From Clostridia bacterium (lineage in GTDB: Bacteria > Bacillota > Clostridia > Oscillospirales > CAG-272), in contig JAFTKO010000023.1 of NCBI GenBank assembly GCA_017453205.1, forward strand, positions 1-64,000: a DNA stretch of 64,000 nucleotides, in the 5' to 3' direction. Every line of letters starts with the position of its first letter. The stretch's first letter is position 1. A model generated the notes under the pieces. It was not told the DNA's origin. It saw only the letters and a list, made by a program, of their open reading frames with translations, and ran no database searches. This document shows positions 16,471 through 24,789 of this stretch, piece by piece. The translations under genes and the position numbers were made by a program.

Positions 16471-19446
16471 TCAAGTGTCATCAATTCCAAATCGAACAAA
16501 GCTATATCCCGAATAAAAATTCCTGCATTGATCCCCCTCCCACTGTCCTTCAAACGTAAACTCATTTGGAGAAACCCAAAGGTTCTCCGCAGTTATACTA
16601 TGATGGGGACCCAATAAATTCCGATATGCCGCACATATCTTCAATATCAATTTGTTTTTTCCGGAAGTAAGATATGGCTTTAAATCCATGTACTTTGAGA
16701 ACATCAGTGTTCCTGCCGTCTGTCCGTTTACCTCCACATCACAAACAGCATAGCGACCTCCAAGACAAAGCAAAGTAGGGTCTCCCTCGCGATAATTCAA
16801 CTCGGTTTCCAGCTCTAACTCACCGCCATAAAACGGATATCCGTCGGTTACAATGTTTGTCGGATCGATTTCTCGTCTTTGAGAAGTCATAATATACTTT
16901 GTCTGCGGTGGATAACGTAACGCATCGTTATCATCAGCAGTTGGAACACCCCCTTCGCAACGCACACAAAATGTGCCGCGAAGATACACCGCCTCAATCT
17001 CGGTATCAAATACCAAACAGTTTCTCAAACTTTCCATTACGTTATCAAACAGAACATGATAAACATAGTCATTTTGAAAATAGTCGATCTCAAGAGTCAC
17101 AAAGTTTTCACCAACTGTGATTTGGTCGGCAATATTGACCGTTGCAAACGAGGTATCCAGCCATGTTTGGCTTCCGATTCCAAGCGGCTTTCCATTTACG
17201 AAAACGCGGTTGACTTTTACTTTTTCAAATACAACCTCCAATGCTTGCGGTATCAGTTCGGTGTAAAAAGAAAATCGCAACCATACCTTTCCCGCATAGC
17301 GTTCATGTAAAAGATTATCGCGAATTTGCTCAATTGGTCTTTCTTCGCTAAAAGACGCACCATCAAATGAGATCGCCGCTCGATCCAACGTCATCAAATT
17401 TTCCGGCATATTATGAAGGACAAACGGATTGCAGAGTTTGATTGTTTTAAGTACCTCCTGCTCTGCATAAGGAAGATACTTCGGTGCGTTGTATTCACAC
17501 AAGACATAGGAAGCACCACCCTCGAAATCAAGCAACAACTCCGAGCCATTTGAAGTCTTGTACCCTCGAATCGCTCTCATCTCAAGCGTCATCATATCAA
17601 TAGAGCCCAAGCCATTCACACCGTTTACCGACAACCGCACATTTCTGTACTCATTCATGCCGATGTTCGTCAAATAAAAGAGCCGGCCGTACTCAGTGTC
17701 ACGAACCATGGAAATAATATCCAAAATCGTTTCACCGTTTGCGGAATGTAACGTAAAAGGCATAGACAAACCAAGCTGCTCATAAACACCCACATCGGTC
17801 AAATCGGATATTCCGTTCAGAAAAGCCAAGTTTCCGTCAACCGATTTTCTTCCTCCGACATAGGTAGGAAGATGGTGCCGGTAGCTAATGATCTCTCCTC
17901 CGTTTTGTTTAAACACTTGCAAAAGCGCTACTGTGTTGGCATCCAGATTATCCATAGCTGGAAGAATCACCTTGCGGTACCGACATTCTCCCACAATCAG
18001 CACTTCGTTCTCTACCTTGGCATAGCGCTCCATCATCCATTCATCCGCAAAATGATACGGAATTTGATGAAACGAGAGCCACCGTGTCAGATCGCGAAAT
18101 TCCCGATCCATATCTGCGATGCCGCCCTTATCAACAAAACGCATATAATGCAACCACGCGCTATGTATCGGATGAATGACAACAATGTCTGCGACCTCAT
18201 GCCCCATAGACAATATTGTACCCAGATGATTGTAGTATTCATTAAAAGCTTTCAGCTTTGCTTGCCATGGATTGTGCTTTGAATAGTGTGCGGGGTAATC
18301 CCGTTTCCGCTGTCCTCGCTCGGAATACGGGTAAAGATGCTGGCAAGTCACATTTACTCCGTTTGCATATTGCAAATCGGTGATCAATTTTAATTCTTTC
18401 GGCGTAACAGCCCATCCGCAGCAAGCATACATTTCGGAAAGAGCTTTTTTCTTATTCAGTTGAGCACAAACCGAACCAAGTTGTTTGGAGCAGGTGGGAG
18501 ATTGCACAGGTCTGCCGAGATAGTCAACCCCCGGAATATGTTCATACTCATAGAAAGGCATGATACCACCGCAACACATCATCTGACCCGCAAGAGAATT
18601 TTCGTCAATGCCATGCCCCGTAATTTGAATACGGTTTTCTTCTGCCCAATCATAAATTTTTTTGATAAAATTCGTGATAAACTTGGTATGAGCCATACGC
18701 CAATAGTCATAACGATAGCGCTCGGCACCGTCAAATTGATAGAACAGAGCCGGAATCGCCTCAAAAACCGAATATCCGTATTCGTCCCAAAACCACTCGT
18801 CCATCAACTTAGAATAGGGTGTGTGATAACGGTAATATTGAGGCTCATCGGTAAAAAAACCGGGCATGGAAGTTCCAAACGCATTTCCCAACCGTTTTTG
18901 ATATTCAACATGCGTCGTTTGAATAAACTGATCGGTTACATCGGCACGCAAAGTATCAACATAAGAGGGATCGGTACAATAAAATACCAACAAATAGTGT
19001 TCTGCCTCGGCGATCGATTGTGTTACACGTTTTGGCTTTTGATTTTTTGCCAAAGCATACACTGCATAAATTTCTTCTAAAGAATCCGGAAAAACATCAG
19101 CAATCTCATGTTTGAGAAAAACCGCATGGTTATCCGAATTTTCCAAGAGCTTTCCGTTAGCAAAACCGCTCGGCCAACCGTTTTCATCATATGCCCAAGC
19201 TTCCATTCCGTATTTCTCGGCTTCGGAAACGCAAAATTTGATACAGTCAAACCACTCGTCTGACATATATTCGGTTTCCAATCCACCACGTGCATGCATG
19301 AAAAAACCGTTCATGGACAATTCACTCATATTGCGAATCTGTTTTGCCAATTCCTCTTTTTCGAGCTTGTCATTCCAACTCCAAAACGGAAGACTTCCGT
19401 GTTGTATAGAATTTCTTCTGATCGTTTCAATTAGCATATTGTCCAT
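16471..19446 (-). CDS. GH106-like alpha-L-rhamnosidase family protein
   Basis: 991 residues, no signal peptide. The N-terminal part has the family signature PFWSWNDKLEKEELAKQI, GFFMHARGGLETEYMS and AWAYDENGWPSGFANG. Further blocks are GFFTDEPQYYRYH, TGHGIDENSL, and the C-terminal beta domains with LGGRYAVCDVEVNGQTAGTL. Length and layout fit the large GH106 group (alpha-L-rhamnosidase and relatives, PF17132). Intracellular action on imported oligosaccharides is expected. Rhamnose specificity is inferred from the family only; many members of this branch are uncharacterised. Confidence 0.7.
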   Translation of the reverse strand: MDNMLIETIRRNSIQHGSLPFWSWNDKLEKEELAKQIRNMSELSMNGFFMHARGGLETEYMSDEWFDCIKFCVSEAEKYGMEAWAYDENGWPSGFANGKLLENSDNHAVFLKHEIADVFPDSLEEIYAVYALAKNQKPKRVTQSIAEAEHYLLVFYCTDPSYVDTLRADVTDQFIQTTHVEYQKRLGNAFGTSMPGFFTDEPQYYRYHTPYSKLMDEWFWDEYGYSVFEAIPALFYQFDGAERYRYDYWRMAHTKFITNFIKKIYDWAEENRIQITGHGIDENSLAGQMMCCGGIMPFYEYEHIPGVDYLGRPVQSPTCSKQLGSVCAQLNKKKALSEMYACCGWAVTPKELKLITDLQYANGVNVTCQHLYPYSERGQRKRDYPAHYSKHNPWQAKLKAFNEYYNHLGTILSMGHEVADIVVIHPIHSAWLHYMRFVDKGGIADMDREFRDLTRWLSFHQIPYHFADEWMMERYAKVENEVLIVGECRYRKVILPAMDNLDANTVALLQVFKQNGGEIISYRHHLPTYVGGRKSVDGNLAFLNGISDLTDVGVYEQLGLSMPFTLHSANGETILDIISMVRDTEYGRLFYLTNIGMNEYRNVRLSVNGVNGLGSIDMMTLEMRAIRGYKTSNGSELLLDFEGGASYVLCEYNAPKYLPYAEQEVLKTIKLCNPFVLHNMPENLMTLDRAAISFDGASFSEERPIEQIRDNLLHERYAGKVWLRFSFYTELIPQALEVVFEKVKVNRVFVNGKPLGIGSQTWLDTSFATVNIADQITVGENFVTLEIDYFQNDYVYHVLFDNVMESLRNCLVFDTEIEAVYLRGTFCVRCEGGVPTADDNDALRYPPQTKYIMTSQRREIDPTNIVTDGYPFYGGELELETELNYREGDPTLLCLGGRYAVCDVEVNGQTAGTLMFSKYMDLKPYLTSGKNKLILKICAAYRNLLGPHHSITAENLWVSPNEFTFEGQWEGDQCRNFYSGYSFVRFGIDDT

Positions 19447-19494
19447 TTTGAATCTCGCTTTCTGATTGGATTAGGGAACAAAACATTGCGTAAA

Positions 19495-20703
19495 TTAAAA
19501 GGAAAAATCAACATACATCGGAAAATGATCCGATGCTGCTAAAGCAAACGGATTTACGATCTGACCGAACACCGCAGTACGAAACTCCGATGGCATATGT
19601 GGAAAGAGTATATGATCGATACTTTCTTGCGAACAATGATCACAAATCTCCGCAGTGGGCATCGAAATCCAAAGCTTCATATCCAATTCGGGACGGCGAT
19701 AATAGCTCTTTACCTGCGATGTATAAACCGTTGCTTCCTCTTGCGCATCGGGATAACGCGCCACATCGTGATAATAGCGATAGCCTTTGGATGCCACAGT
19801 GCTGTTAAAATCACCACCGAAAATCAACGGAACATCATATTTTTCAAACAGGCTGTCACATAGTTCGCATGCCTCTTTCGCCTGTGCTTCACGCACCTCA
19901 TCCGATTGAGTACACATATGTGTGGAAATCACTATAAAGCAATTATCGTCTTTTTTAGAACGAAACCTTCCCCAAGAAAGAGATTTGGATGCTTGATCCA
20001 TACACCAAGCATCGGGATTTTGCGCGCGGTACCAATGGTATCCTCCATCCAAAAACTCTGTGACGTCGGGATTGTAGAACAAGGGTGTGCAGTTAATGTT
20101 TTGATAGTTGTTTTCTACCTTCGGCATCAGCGCTTCAAGAAATCCAACCTCTTTCATCACGTTTGCAATATCAAGAGAAGCCTGCTCCTCCCTTTTTCTG
20201 GTGCCGCATTCCTGCATACCGACAACTTCTGGTGCAAACTCCCGCACAATCAAGGAAGCCATGATGTTGCGCTCTGCGGGCGAAAAGAGCACAGTGTTAT
20301 CCCACAATACGTTATAAAACATAACACGGTGGTTGCCCTGCGGATCAAATGCAAAGCGGTTTGCATCGCTGTACATTGCCGACGCTTTTGCTCGAACGGC
20401 GGAAAGCTGATTGCCATGAAGCACATCGTGAAAGTACTTTTGAACTCCCTCGTAAGCCAAAATTCCATTTGCAAAAACAGAAATTCGATCTCCCTCCGGC
20501 AGAACCTGGTACTCATCGGAAGGACAAACAGTTTGATTGTAACAATCAAAGAATATTGTTTTTTCGCTGAATATTTGGGCTACATCTCCCGCTTTTTGAA
20601 GCTCATCAAACAAAAGGATCGCATTACGTTTTGCAAGATAACCGCCCTCGCTCCGATAAGAAATTTTGATCTGCTCTTTTTCCAACTCAAAGGTAAAAAT
20701 CAT
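19495..20703 (-). CDS. Cytoplasmic endonuclease/exonuclease/phosphatase (EEP) family hydrolase
   Basis: I use the ATG at 20703, which has AAAGGA upstream; the product is about 401 residues. Residues 1-130 form a beta domain of unknown type. The EEP domain starts at HRVMFYNVLWDNTVL, with GMQECGTRK (Glu), STHMCTQSD, FGGDFNSTV (Asp, Asn), SIDHIL and AASDHFPMYVDF (Asp, His). It is a close paralog of the C-terminal half of the lipoprotein encoded just upstream but has no signal peptide, so the pair would work on either side of the membrane. Likely a phosphodiesterase; DNase activity is less likely in this context. Confidence 0.8.
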   Translation of the reverse strand: MIFTFELEKEQIKISYRSEGGYLAKRNAILLFDELQKAGDVAQIFSEKTIFFDCYNQTVCPSDEYQVLPEGDRISVFANGILAYEGVQKYFHDVLHGNQLSAVRAKASAMYSDANRFAFDPQGNHRVMFYNVLWDNTVLFSPAERNIMASLIVREFAPEVVGMQECGTRKREEQASLDIANVMKEVGFLEALMPKVENNYQNINCTPLFYNPDVTEFLDGGYHWYRAQNPDAWCMDQASKSLSWGRFRSKKDDNCFIVISTHMCTQSDEVREAQAKEACELCDSLFEKYDVPLIFGGDFNSTVASKGYRYYHDVARYPDAQEEATVYTSQVKSYYRRPELDMKLWISMPTAEICDHCSQESIDHILFPHMPSEFRTAVFGQIVNPFALAASDHFPMYVDFSF

Positions 20704-20743
20704 ACTACCATTCCTTTCAAAAAACTCAGAAAATAACAAAAGC

Positions 20744-20772
20744 AATGCCGCCGACTCAAGGCCGACGGCATT
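20744..20772 (-). terminator. Terminator between the two EEP genes
   Basis: AATGCCG and CGGCATT with inner wobble pairs make a stem of about 12 bp. The minus-strand tail GCTTTTGTTATTTT follows. It lies after the lipoprotein EEP gene and before its cytoplasmic paralog, so the latter may be expressed at a lower level. Confidence 0.6.
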
Positions 20773-20792
20773 GCAGTCCTTGGAAAAATTAT

Positions 20793-22664
20793 TTAATAAA
20801 TGTCAGACCACTCAGCATCATCAGCTTCCATCTCGATCGAGAAATCGACAAAGATCGGGAAGTGATCCGAAGCAGAAAGCGTACACTCATCAACAACAAC
20901 ACCATACAAATTCAATGTTACACCCTCCTCATTGGTTACAAGGATATGGTCAATCGAATTGGTATTTTCAACTGCATTATCATTGGGTTGCATCATAGCA
21001 AGTGTTTCGTCGTAACTGGGAGTAGCATGATGGGTGTAGACATTGGAAGAAATCGTTGCTTCATCCATCACATCAAGATACCCTTCTGTCTCGGTAAAAT
21101 GCTTATAGTTCTTTGCTTCCCGAGTACCGTTGTAATCACCGCCGATGAAAATCGGGCATGCATAGGTTGCAACCAAGGACTCGATCAATGCGGATGCTTC
21201 TTCTGCCTGTGCTTGGCGAACATTGTCGTCCAATGTGCACATATGAGTGGAAACAACGATGTAACGGTCACCGGTCTTTTTGGACTCAAACACGCCCCAA
21301 GTCAATGCCTTGGAAGACTGGTCTTGATCACCGATATTCTCCTGTTGAGCACTGTACCAGTAGTATTCGCTCTTTACCAACGTGGTGGTTGTGGTATTGT
21401 AGAACAACGGCGTGCAGTTTACGTTGATCGAGTTGCCAACCGAGGGACTCAGTGTTTCTTCATAATTCAAAGCTGCAAGAAGCGTTACCAAGTTGCTCTC
21501 TCCCGCACCCGAGCGCTTGGTATCATCAAATTCCTGGAGACCAAGTACATCGGGCAAATACTGCGCGATCATTTCCGCCTGCAGTACGTTTCTCTCTGCG
21601 GCGGGAGTTGACATCGAATTTACGGTATTGCCCCAAAGAACATTGTAGAACATGACACGGTTTTCGCCTGCACGGTCATACGCATAGGCATTGGAAGCGG
21701 TTACGGAAGTTACACCAGTAGCGTAATTTCCGGTAGCATTGAAGCCATCCGCGAATTTATAGTGACCATAATTCATATTGTCTTTCAGGTAAGCTGCGAT
21801 TCCCGTAAAGCCATAGTAGTCACCAGCGGAAAGAGAAATGGTTTTTCCCGCAACCGAAATTTTCCAATCGCCGGAGGTCAACGAAGCATCCTGCTTCATG
21901 ACAAAAGAGGTTTCGTCTGGATTTGCCAAGGACTTACGGTTGACTGTAATTCCGCTTGCACTTTCAAGAGCATCGGCAATCACAACAGCAAGTCTGGCTT
22001 GCATATAATCGTTTCCGGTATAAATCAAATCATAATCGGTGAACTTTGCATCGATAAAAGGAATTTGTGCGGAAGTAAAGGTTTGTTTGATCTTGTAGCG
22101 TGTCGATACTTCCAAATCTGTAAAGTCAAGTTTTTTCAGCGTATCTTCTTCAATGTCAACGGCATAGAAATTGTCAAAGAAGTTTTTAATTGCAAGGAAC
22201 AAGCCTGTTTCGCTGCCCGCTGTGATAACAAGACGGTGCTCAGCTACAAAGGCGGTGTAACCAACACCAAGCTCGGTGTAGTCCACAGTGTACTCATCCT
22301 CGCGGTTGGTCTGACCGATCACAATCTCTTTGGCTTGGCGAGTCTCACCGGTAGATGCGTTTTCATAGTCATCCTTAATAGGCAAATTAATACCCGTAAT
22401 TGCCAAAATACTGTCACGGAACAGCACAGCCATATCAACTTCCCATTGCTTGGCAGTCTGGGAACGAACGATGACATAATCGCTGACGCCATCCTTGATT
22501 AGGTTCAGCGCATCGCCGGGAGGGGTAAGCTCTTCCCCACCTGTAGTGGTTTGAGTGTCATTTGTGTTTATCCCATCATCACCTGTTTTATTACAACCGG
22601 CAAACGGGAGTATGCACAACAGAAGCGCTAAAAGGCAGACCACAATTTTTGTTCTGTTTTTCAT
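20793..22664 (-). CDS. EEP-family hydrolase lipoprotein with glycosidase-type N-terminal domain
   Basis: 623 residues. Lipoprotein signal LLLCILPFAGCNKTGDD. Residues 60-180 (DYVIVRSQTAKQWE, then KEIVIGQTNRED) resemble the N-terminal domain seen before GH67-type catalytic domains, also found twice in the lipoprotein at 51611. The EEP domain begins near residue 345: NRVMFYNVLWGN, LGLQEFDDT, STHMCTLDD, IGGDYNGTR, SIDHIL and SASDHFPIFVDF, so all catalytic residues are present. Predicted surface phosphodiesterase acting on a glycan. The short acidic tail ends EWSDIY. Confidence 0.8.
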   Translation of the reverse strand: MKNRTKIVVCLLALLLCILPFAGCNKTGDDGINTNDTQTTTGGEELTPPGDALNLIKDGVSDYVIVRSQTAKQWEVDMAVLFRDSILAITGINLPIKDDYENASTGETRQAKEIVIGQTNREDEYTVDYTELGVGYTAFVAEHRLVITAGSETGLFLAIKNFFDNFYAVDIEEDTLKKLDFTDLEVSTRYKIKQTFTSAQIPFIDAKFTDYDLIYTGNDYMQARLAVVIADALESASGITVNRKSLANPDETSFVMKQDASLTSGDWKISVAGKTISLSAGDYYGFTGIAAYLKDNMNYGHYKFADGFNATGNYATGVTSVTASNAYAYDRAGENRVMFYNVLWGNTVNSMSTPAAERNVLQAEMIAQYLPDVLGLQEFDDTKRSGAGESNLVTLLAALNYEETLSPSVGNSINVNCTPLFYNTTTTTLVKSEYYWYSAQQENIGDQDQSSKALTWGVFESKKTGDRYIVVSTHMCTLDDNVRQAQAEEASALIESLVATYACPIFIGGDYNGTREAKNYKHFTETEGYLDVMDEATISSNVYTHHATPSYDETLAMMQPNDNAVENTNSIDHILVTNEEGVTLNLYGVVVDECTLSASDHFPIFVDFSIEMEADDAEWSDIY

Positions 22665-22730
22665 AGTAAAAAATATCCTTTCATTTGAATTGTACAGGAT
22701 TCAAATTTTCATAAAAGTCCGACAGCATGA

Positions 22731-24509
22731 TCAATTTGCCGAGACTGCGTCTTTGAACGCCTCCAAGGCATCTTGCTGTGCTTCGGTGTACTTGGTTGCA
22801 AAAGCTGTATCGGCACATGCCAAGGTACCAACTTGCGCAACACTTCTTACACGGTCTGCACTGATTTCACCATTTTCAACACCGTCGTCGGCATAGAAAG
22901 TAGCACTCCAATCACCGATGGTAACCGTGACAAATCCGATTGCCGAGTACTCGGTGTTAAAGCTGTTTGAGTAAATTTTTGCACTGACACAACCGAAATA
23001 CTGTGCGTTTTCATCGTAATCGCTCTTATTTTGATAATCCTCGTTAAACCAGCCCTTGGAGGCATCGTAACCGACATTCAAGTAAGCTGTCCAACCGATC
23101 TCCTGCAAAGCGGAAATCTTATCATAAGAATCTGCCACAGCCTCAATGTTTTCGGTGGGGGCAATCACGGTTCCGAGTGTCACGGTAACACCCTCGAGAG
23201 CGGTCAGAGTTTCATACAGCTCCGCATCGATCTTGCTGTCAAAGCGCAGAGACGACGCGCCGTCCTTGGTTAGGTTCATACGGACACGTGCACCCGCAAT
23301 GGTATCCAGAGCGATATCTGTGACACAGGTTCTGAGTCCGGCTACATTCACGTTTTCATCCGCTTGGGTGGTAACAGTTGCCGTTGTGGTAAAGCAGTTG
23401 GAGTAGGTGTTGCTAAAGCATTTGTCCACACCAACCAAACCGTTCGCTCCACTACCCTCGGAAAGCCCGATGCCGCTAACAGTGCCCATGTTTGCACAAT
23501 TGGTAATGGTAACAACGCTCTTATACTCGGAGTGCAATCCTGTCATGCCAACAATACCGCCTGCTGCATACAAGCTATTTTCACTTCCCGCAGCTGTAAT
23601 ATTGGCATAGTTGATACAATTTTCAATAGAAATCTTTTCTTGCTCAGCATCACTGCGAATCGCACCGGTAATACCGCCTACGGCAACATGATGACCTTCT
23701 CCGGGCATCGTCACACTAACGTTGACATAGTTGTTGCAATCCTTAAAGCCGCCGTTACGAATACGCCCGGCAAAACCACCTGCATAACCGTGGACGGTCT
23801 CATCCGCGGTAAAAGTCACGCTACCGTAAGCGTTACAATTGGTAAAATAACTATTGTAAACATAACCAACCACACCGCCTACCCAAGGGTTATCGGTAAC
23901 GTTGGATTTTGTCATGTTTAACATTTCAACCTTGGTATAGAAGTTACAATCATAAATTTGGCTATTGTAAACGGCAGTTGCCAAAACGCCAAACCCGGGA
24001 ATACTACCGTTGTTTACACCATACTTTTCGGGCGAAGAGATCGTTCCTTGGATGGTCAAGTTATAAACCTTTGCACCGTCCAACAAACAACCAAACAAAC
24101 CGGCACCGTAATCCAACTGTTTACCAAAGGTCATATTACTGATGGTCTTGCCGTTTCCGTCAAGCTTACCCAAAAAGGCATCGGTTTTGTGATTGATACC
24201 AATGGATCTCCAAAGATGTCCCGAAAGGTCAATGTCAGCAGTCAGCTTGTAATATTTGTTTCTGTAATTGCTGTAAGTTTCGGGATTGTTGATGACAGAC
24301 GCCAAGTAAGCCAACTTACCCGCAGTATCAATTTCATAAGGAGCATCCGAGCCGCCGGAGCCGACGGTAAAAGGTTCGGTATAATCGGTCCAATATGTAT
24401 CCACCGTTTGATCCTCTTCGGTTGCATTTGCAGGGAGCATCAATGTAAGTGAGGAAATCAACAGAACCAGCGTAAGAAAAAGAGATAAAATCTTGGTATT
24501 TTTTTTCAT
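22731..24509 (-). CDS. Secreted beta-helix (GLUG-type) protein, twin 1
   Basis: 592 residues. Sec signal (LFLTLVLLISSLTLMLPANA). Residues 50-330 are repeats of the GLUG/beta-helix type (YYKLTADIDLSGHLWRSIG, AGLFGCLLDGAKVYNLTIQG, VGGVVGYVYNSYFTNCNAYG). Residues 395-590 form a separate module: GARVRMNLT, SLRFDSKIDAELY, GVTVTLGTVIAPTENI, VADSYDK and GDWSATFYADDGV. The same two-part layout occurs in the gene upstream. No anchor is visible, so it is released or bound non-covalently. Probable carbohydrate-binding or adhesion role; no catalytic residues recognised. Confidence 0.8.
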   Translation of the reverse strand: MKKNTKILSLFLTLVLLISSLTLMLPANATEEDQTVDTYWTDYTEPFTVGSGGSDAPYEIDTAGKLAYLASVINNPETYSNYRNKYYKLTADIDLSGHLWRSIGINHKTDAFLGKLDGNGKTISNMTFGKQLDYGAGLFGCLLDGAKVYNLTIQGTISSPEKYGVNNGSIPGFGVLATAVYNSQIYDCNFYTKVEMLNMTKSNVTDNPWVGGVVGYVYNSYFTNCNAYGSVTFTADETVHGYAGGFAGRIRNGGFKDCNNYVNVSVTMPGEGHHVAVGGITGAIRSDAEQEKISIENCINYANITAAGSENSLYAAGGIVGMTGLHSEYKSVVTITNCANMGTVSGIGLSEGSGANGLVGVDKCFSNTYSNCFTTTATVTTQADENVNVAGLRTCVTDIALDTIAGARVRMNLTKDGASSLRFDSKIDAELYETLTALEGVTVTLGTVIAPTENIEAVADSYDKISALQEIGWTAYLNVGYDASKGWFNEDYQNKSDYDENAQYFGCVSAKIYSNSFNTEYSAIGFVTVTIGDWSATFYADDGVENGEISADRVRSVAQVGTLACADTAFATKYTEAQQDALEAFKDAVSAN

Positions 24510-24573
24510 TTCGATATTCTATCCTTTCATGGTTATTGGTATGAAAAGCAATTATTTTGATGAAAGGCCGGTT

Positions 24574-24607
24574 GGCAGGAACAAATGTTCCTACAAATGT
24601 TCCTGCC
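24574..24607 (-). terminator. Hairpin after the 40-residue peptide gene
   Basis: GGCAGGAACA and TGTTCCTGCC pair in a 10-bp stem that also contains an internal repeat of AATGTTCCT. It follows the small peptide gene and precedes twin 1. The T tail is poor, so it may trim or attenuate rather than stop transcription. Confidence 0.5.
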
Positions 24608-24648
24608 GTTCAGTCCTTGACATCACCAATCAAGCGATACGTTACGGA

Positions 24649-24771
24649 TTACTCGATGATCACCCAATCATCTTGATCCAAAGCAAAGGGTTGAGCCAAC
24701 GAAGTAACAATCACGTCATCTGCGTCAAGGGAGATTAAACTCCATTCGGGAGAAATATAACTTTTTTTCAT
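24649..24771 (-). CDS. 40-residue peptide of the MKxxYxxP type
   Basis: A strong GGAGG site lies before the ATG at 24771. The peptide starts MKKSYISPEWSLISLDADDV, has IVTS next, and ends QDDWVIIE. No Sec signal and no Cys. It resembles the 44-residue peptide at 50265 (MKMAYVTPLLDVEMIEAVDI, LTVS): both have MK..Y..P, then an acidic stretch with A.D and a hydrophobic-Thr/Val-Ser end. Each lies about 20 bases downstream of a secreted-protein gene. I do not know the function; a precursor or partner peptide is possible. Confidence 0.65.
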   Translation of the reverse strand: MKKSYISPEWSLISLDADDVIVTSLAQPFALDQDDWVIIE

Positions 24772-24789
24772 TTTTAAAATCCTCCTTTA

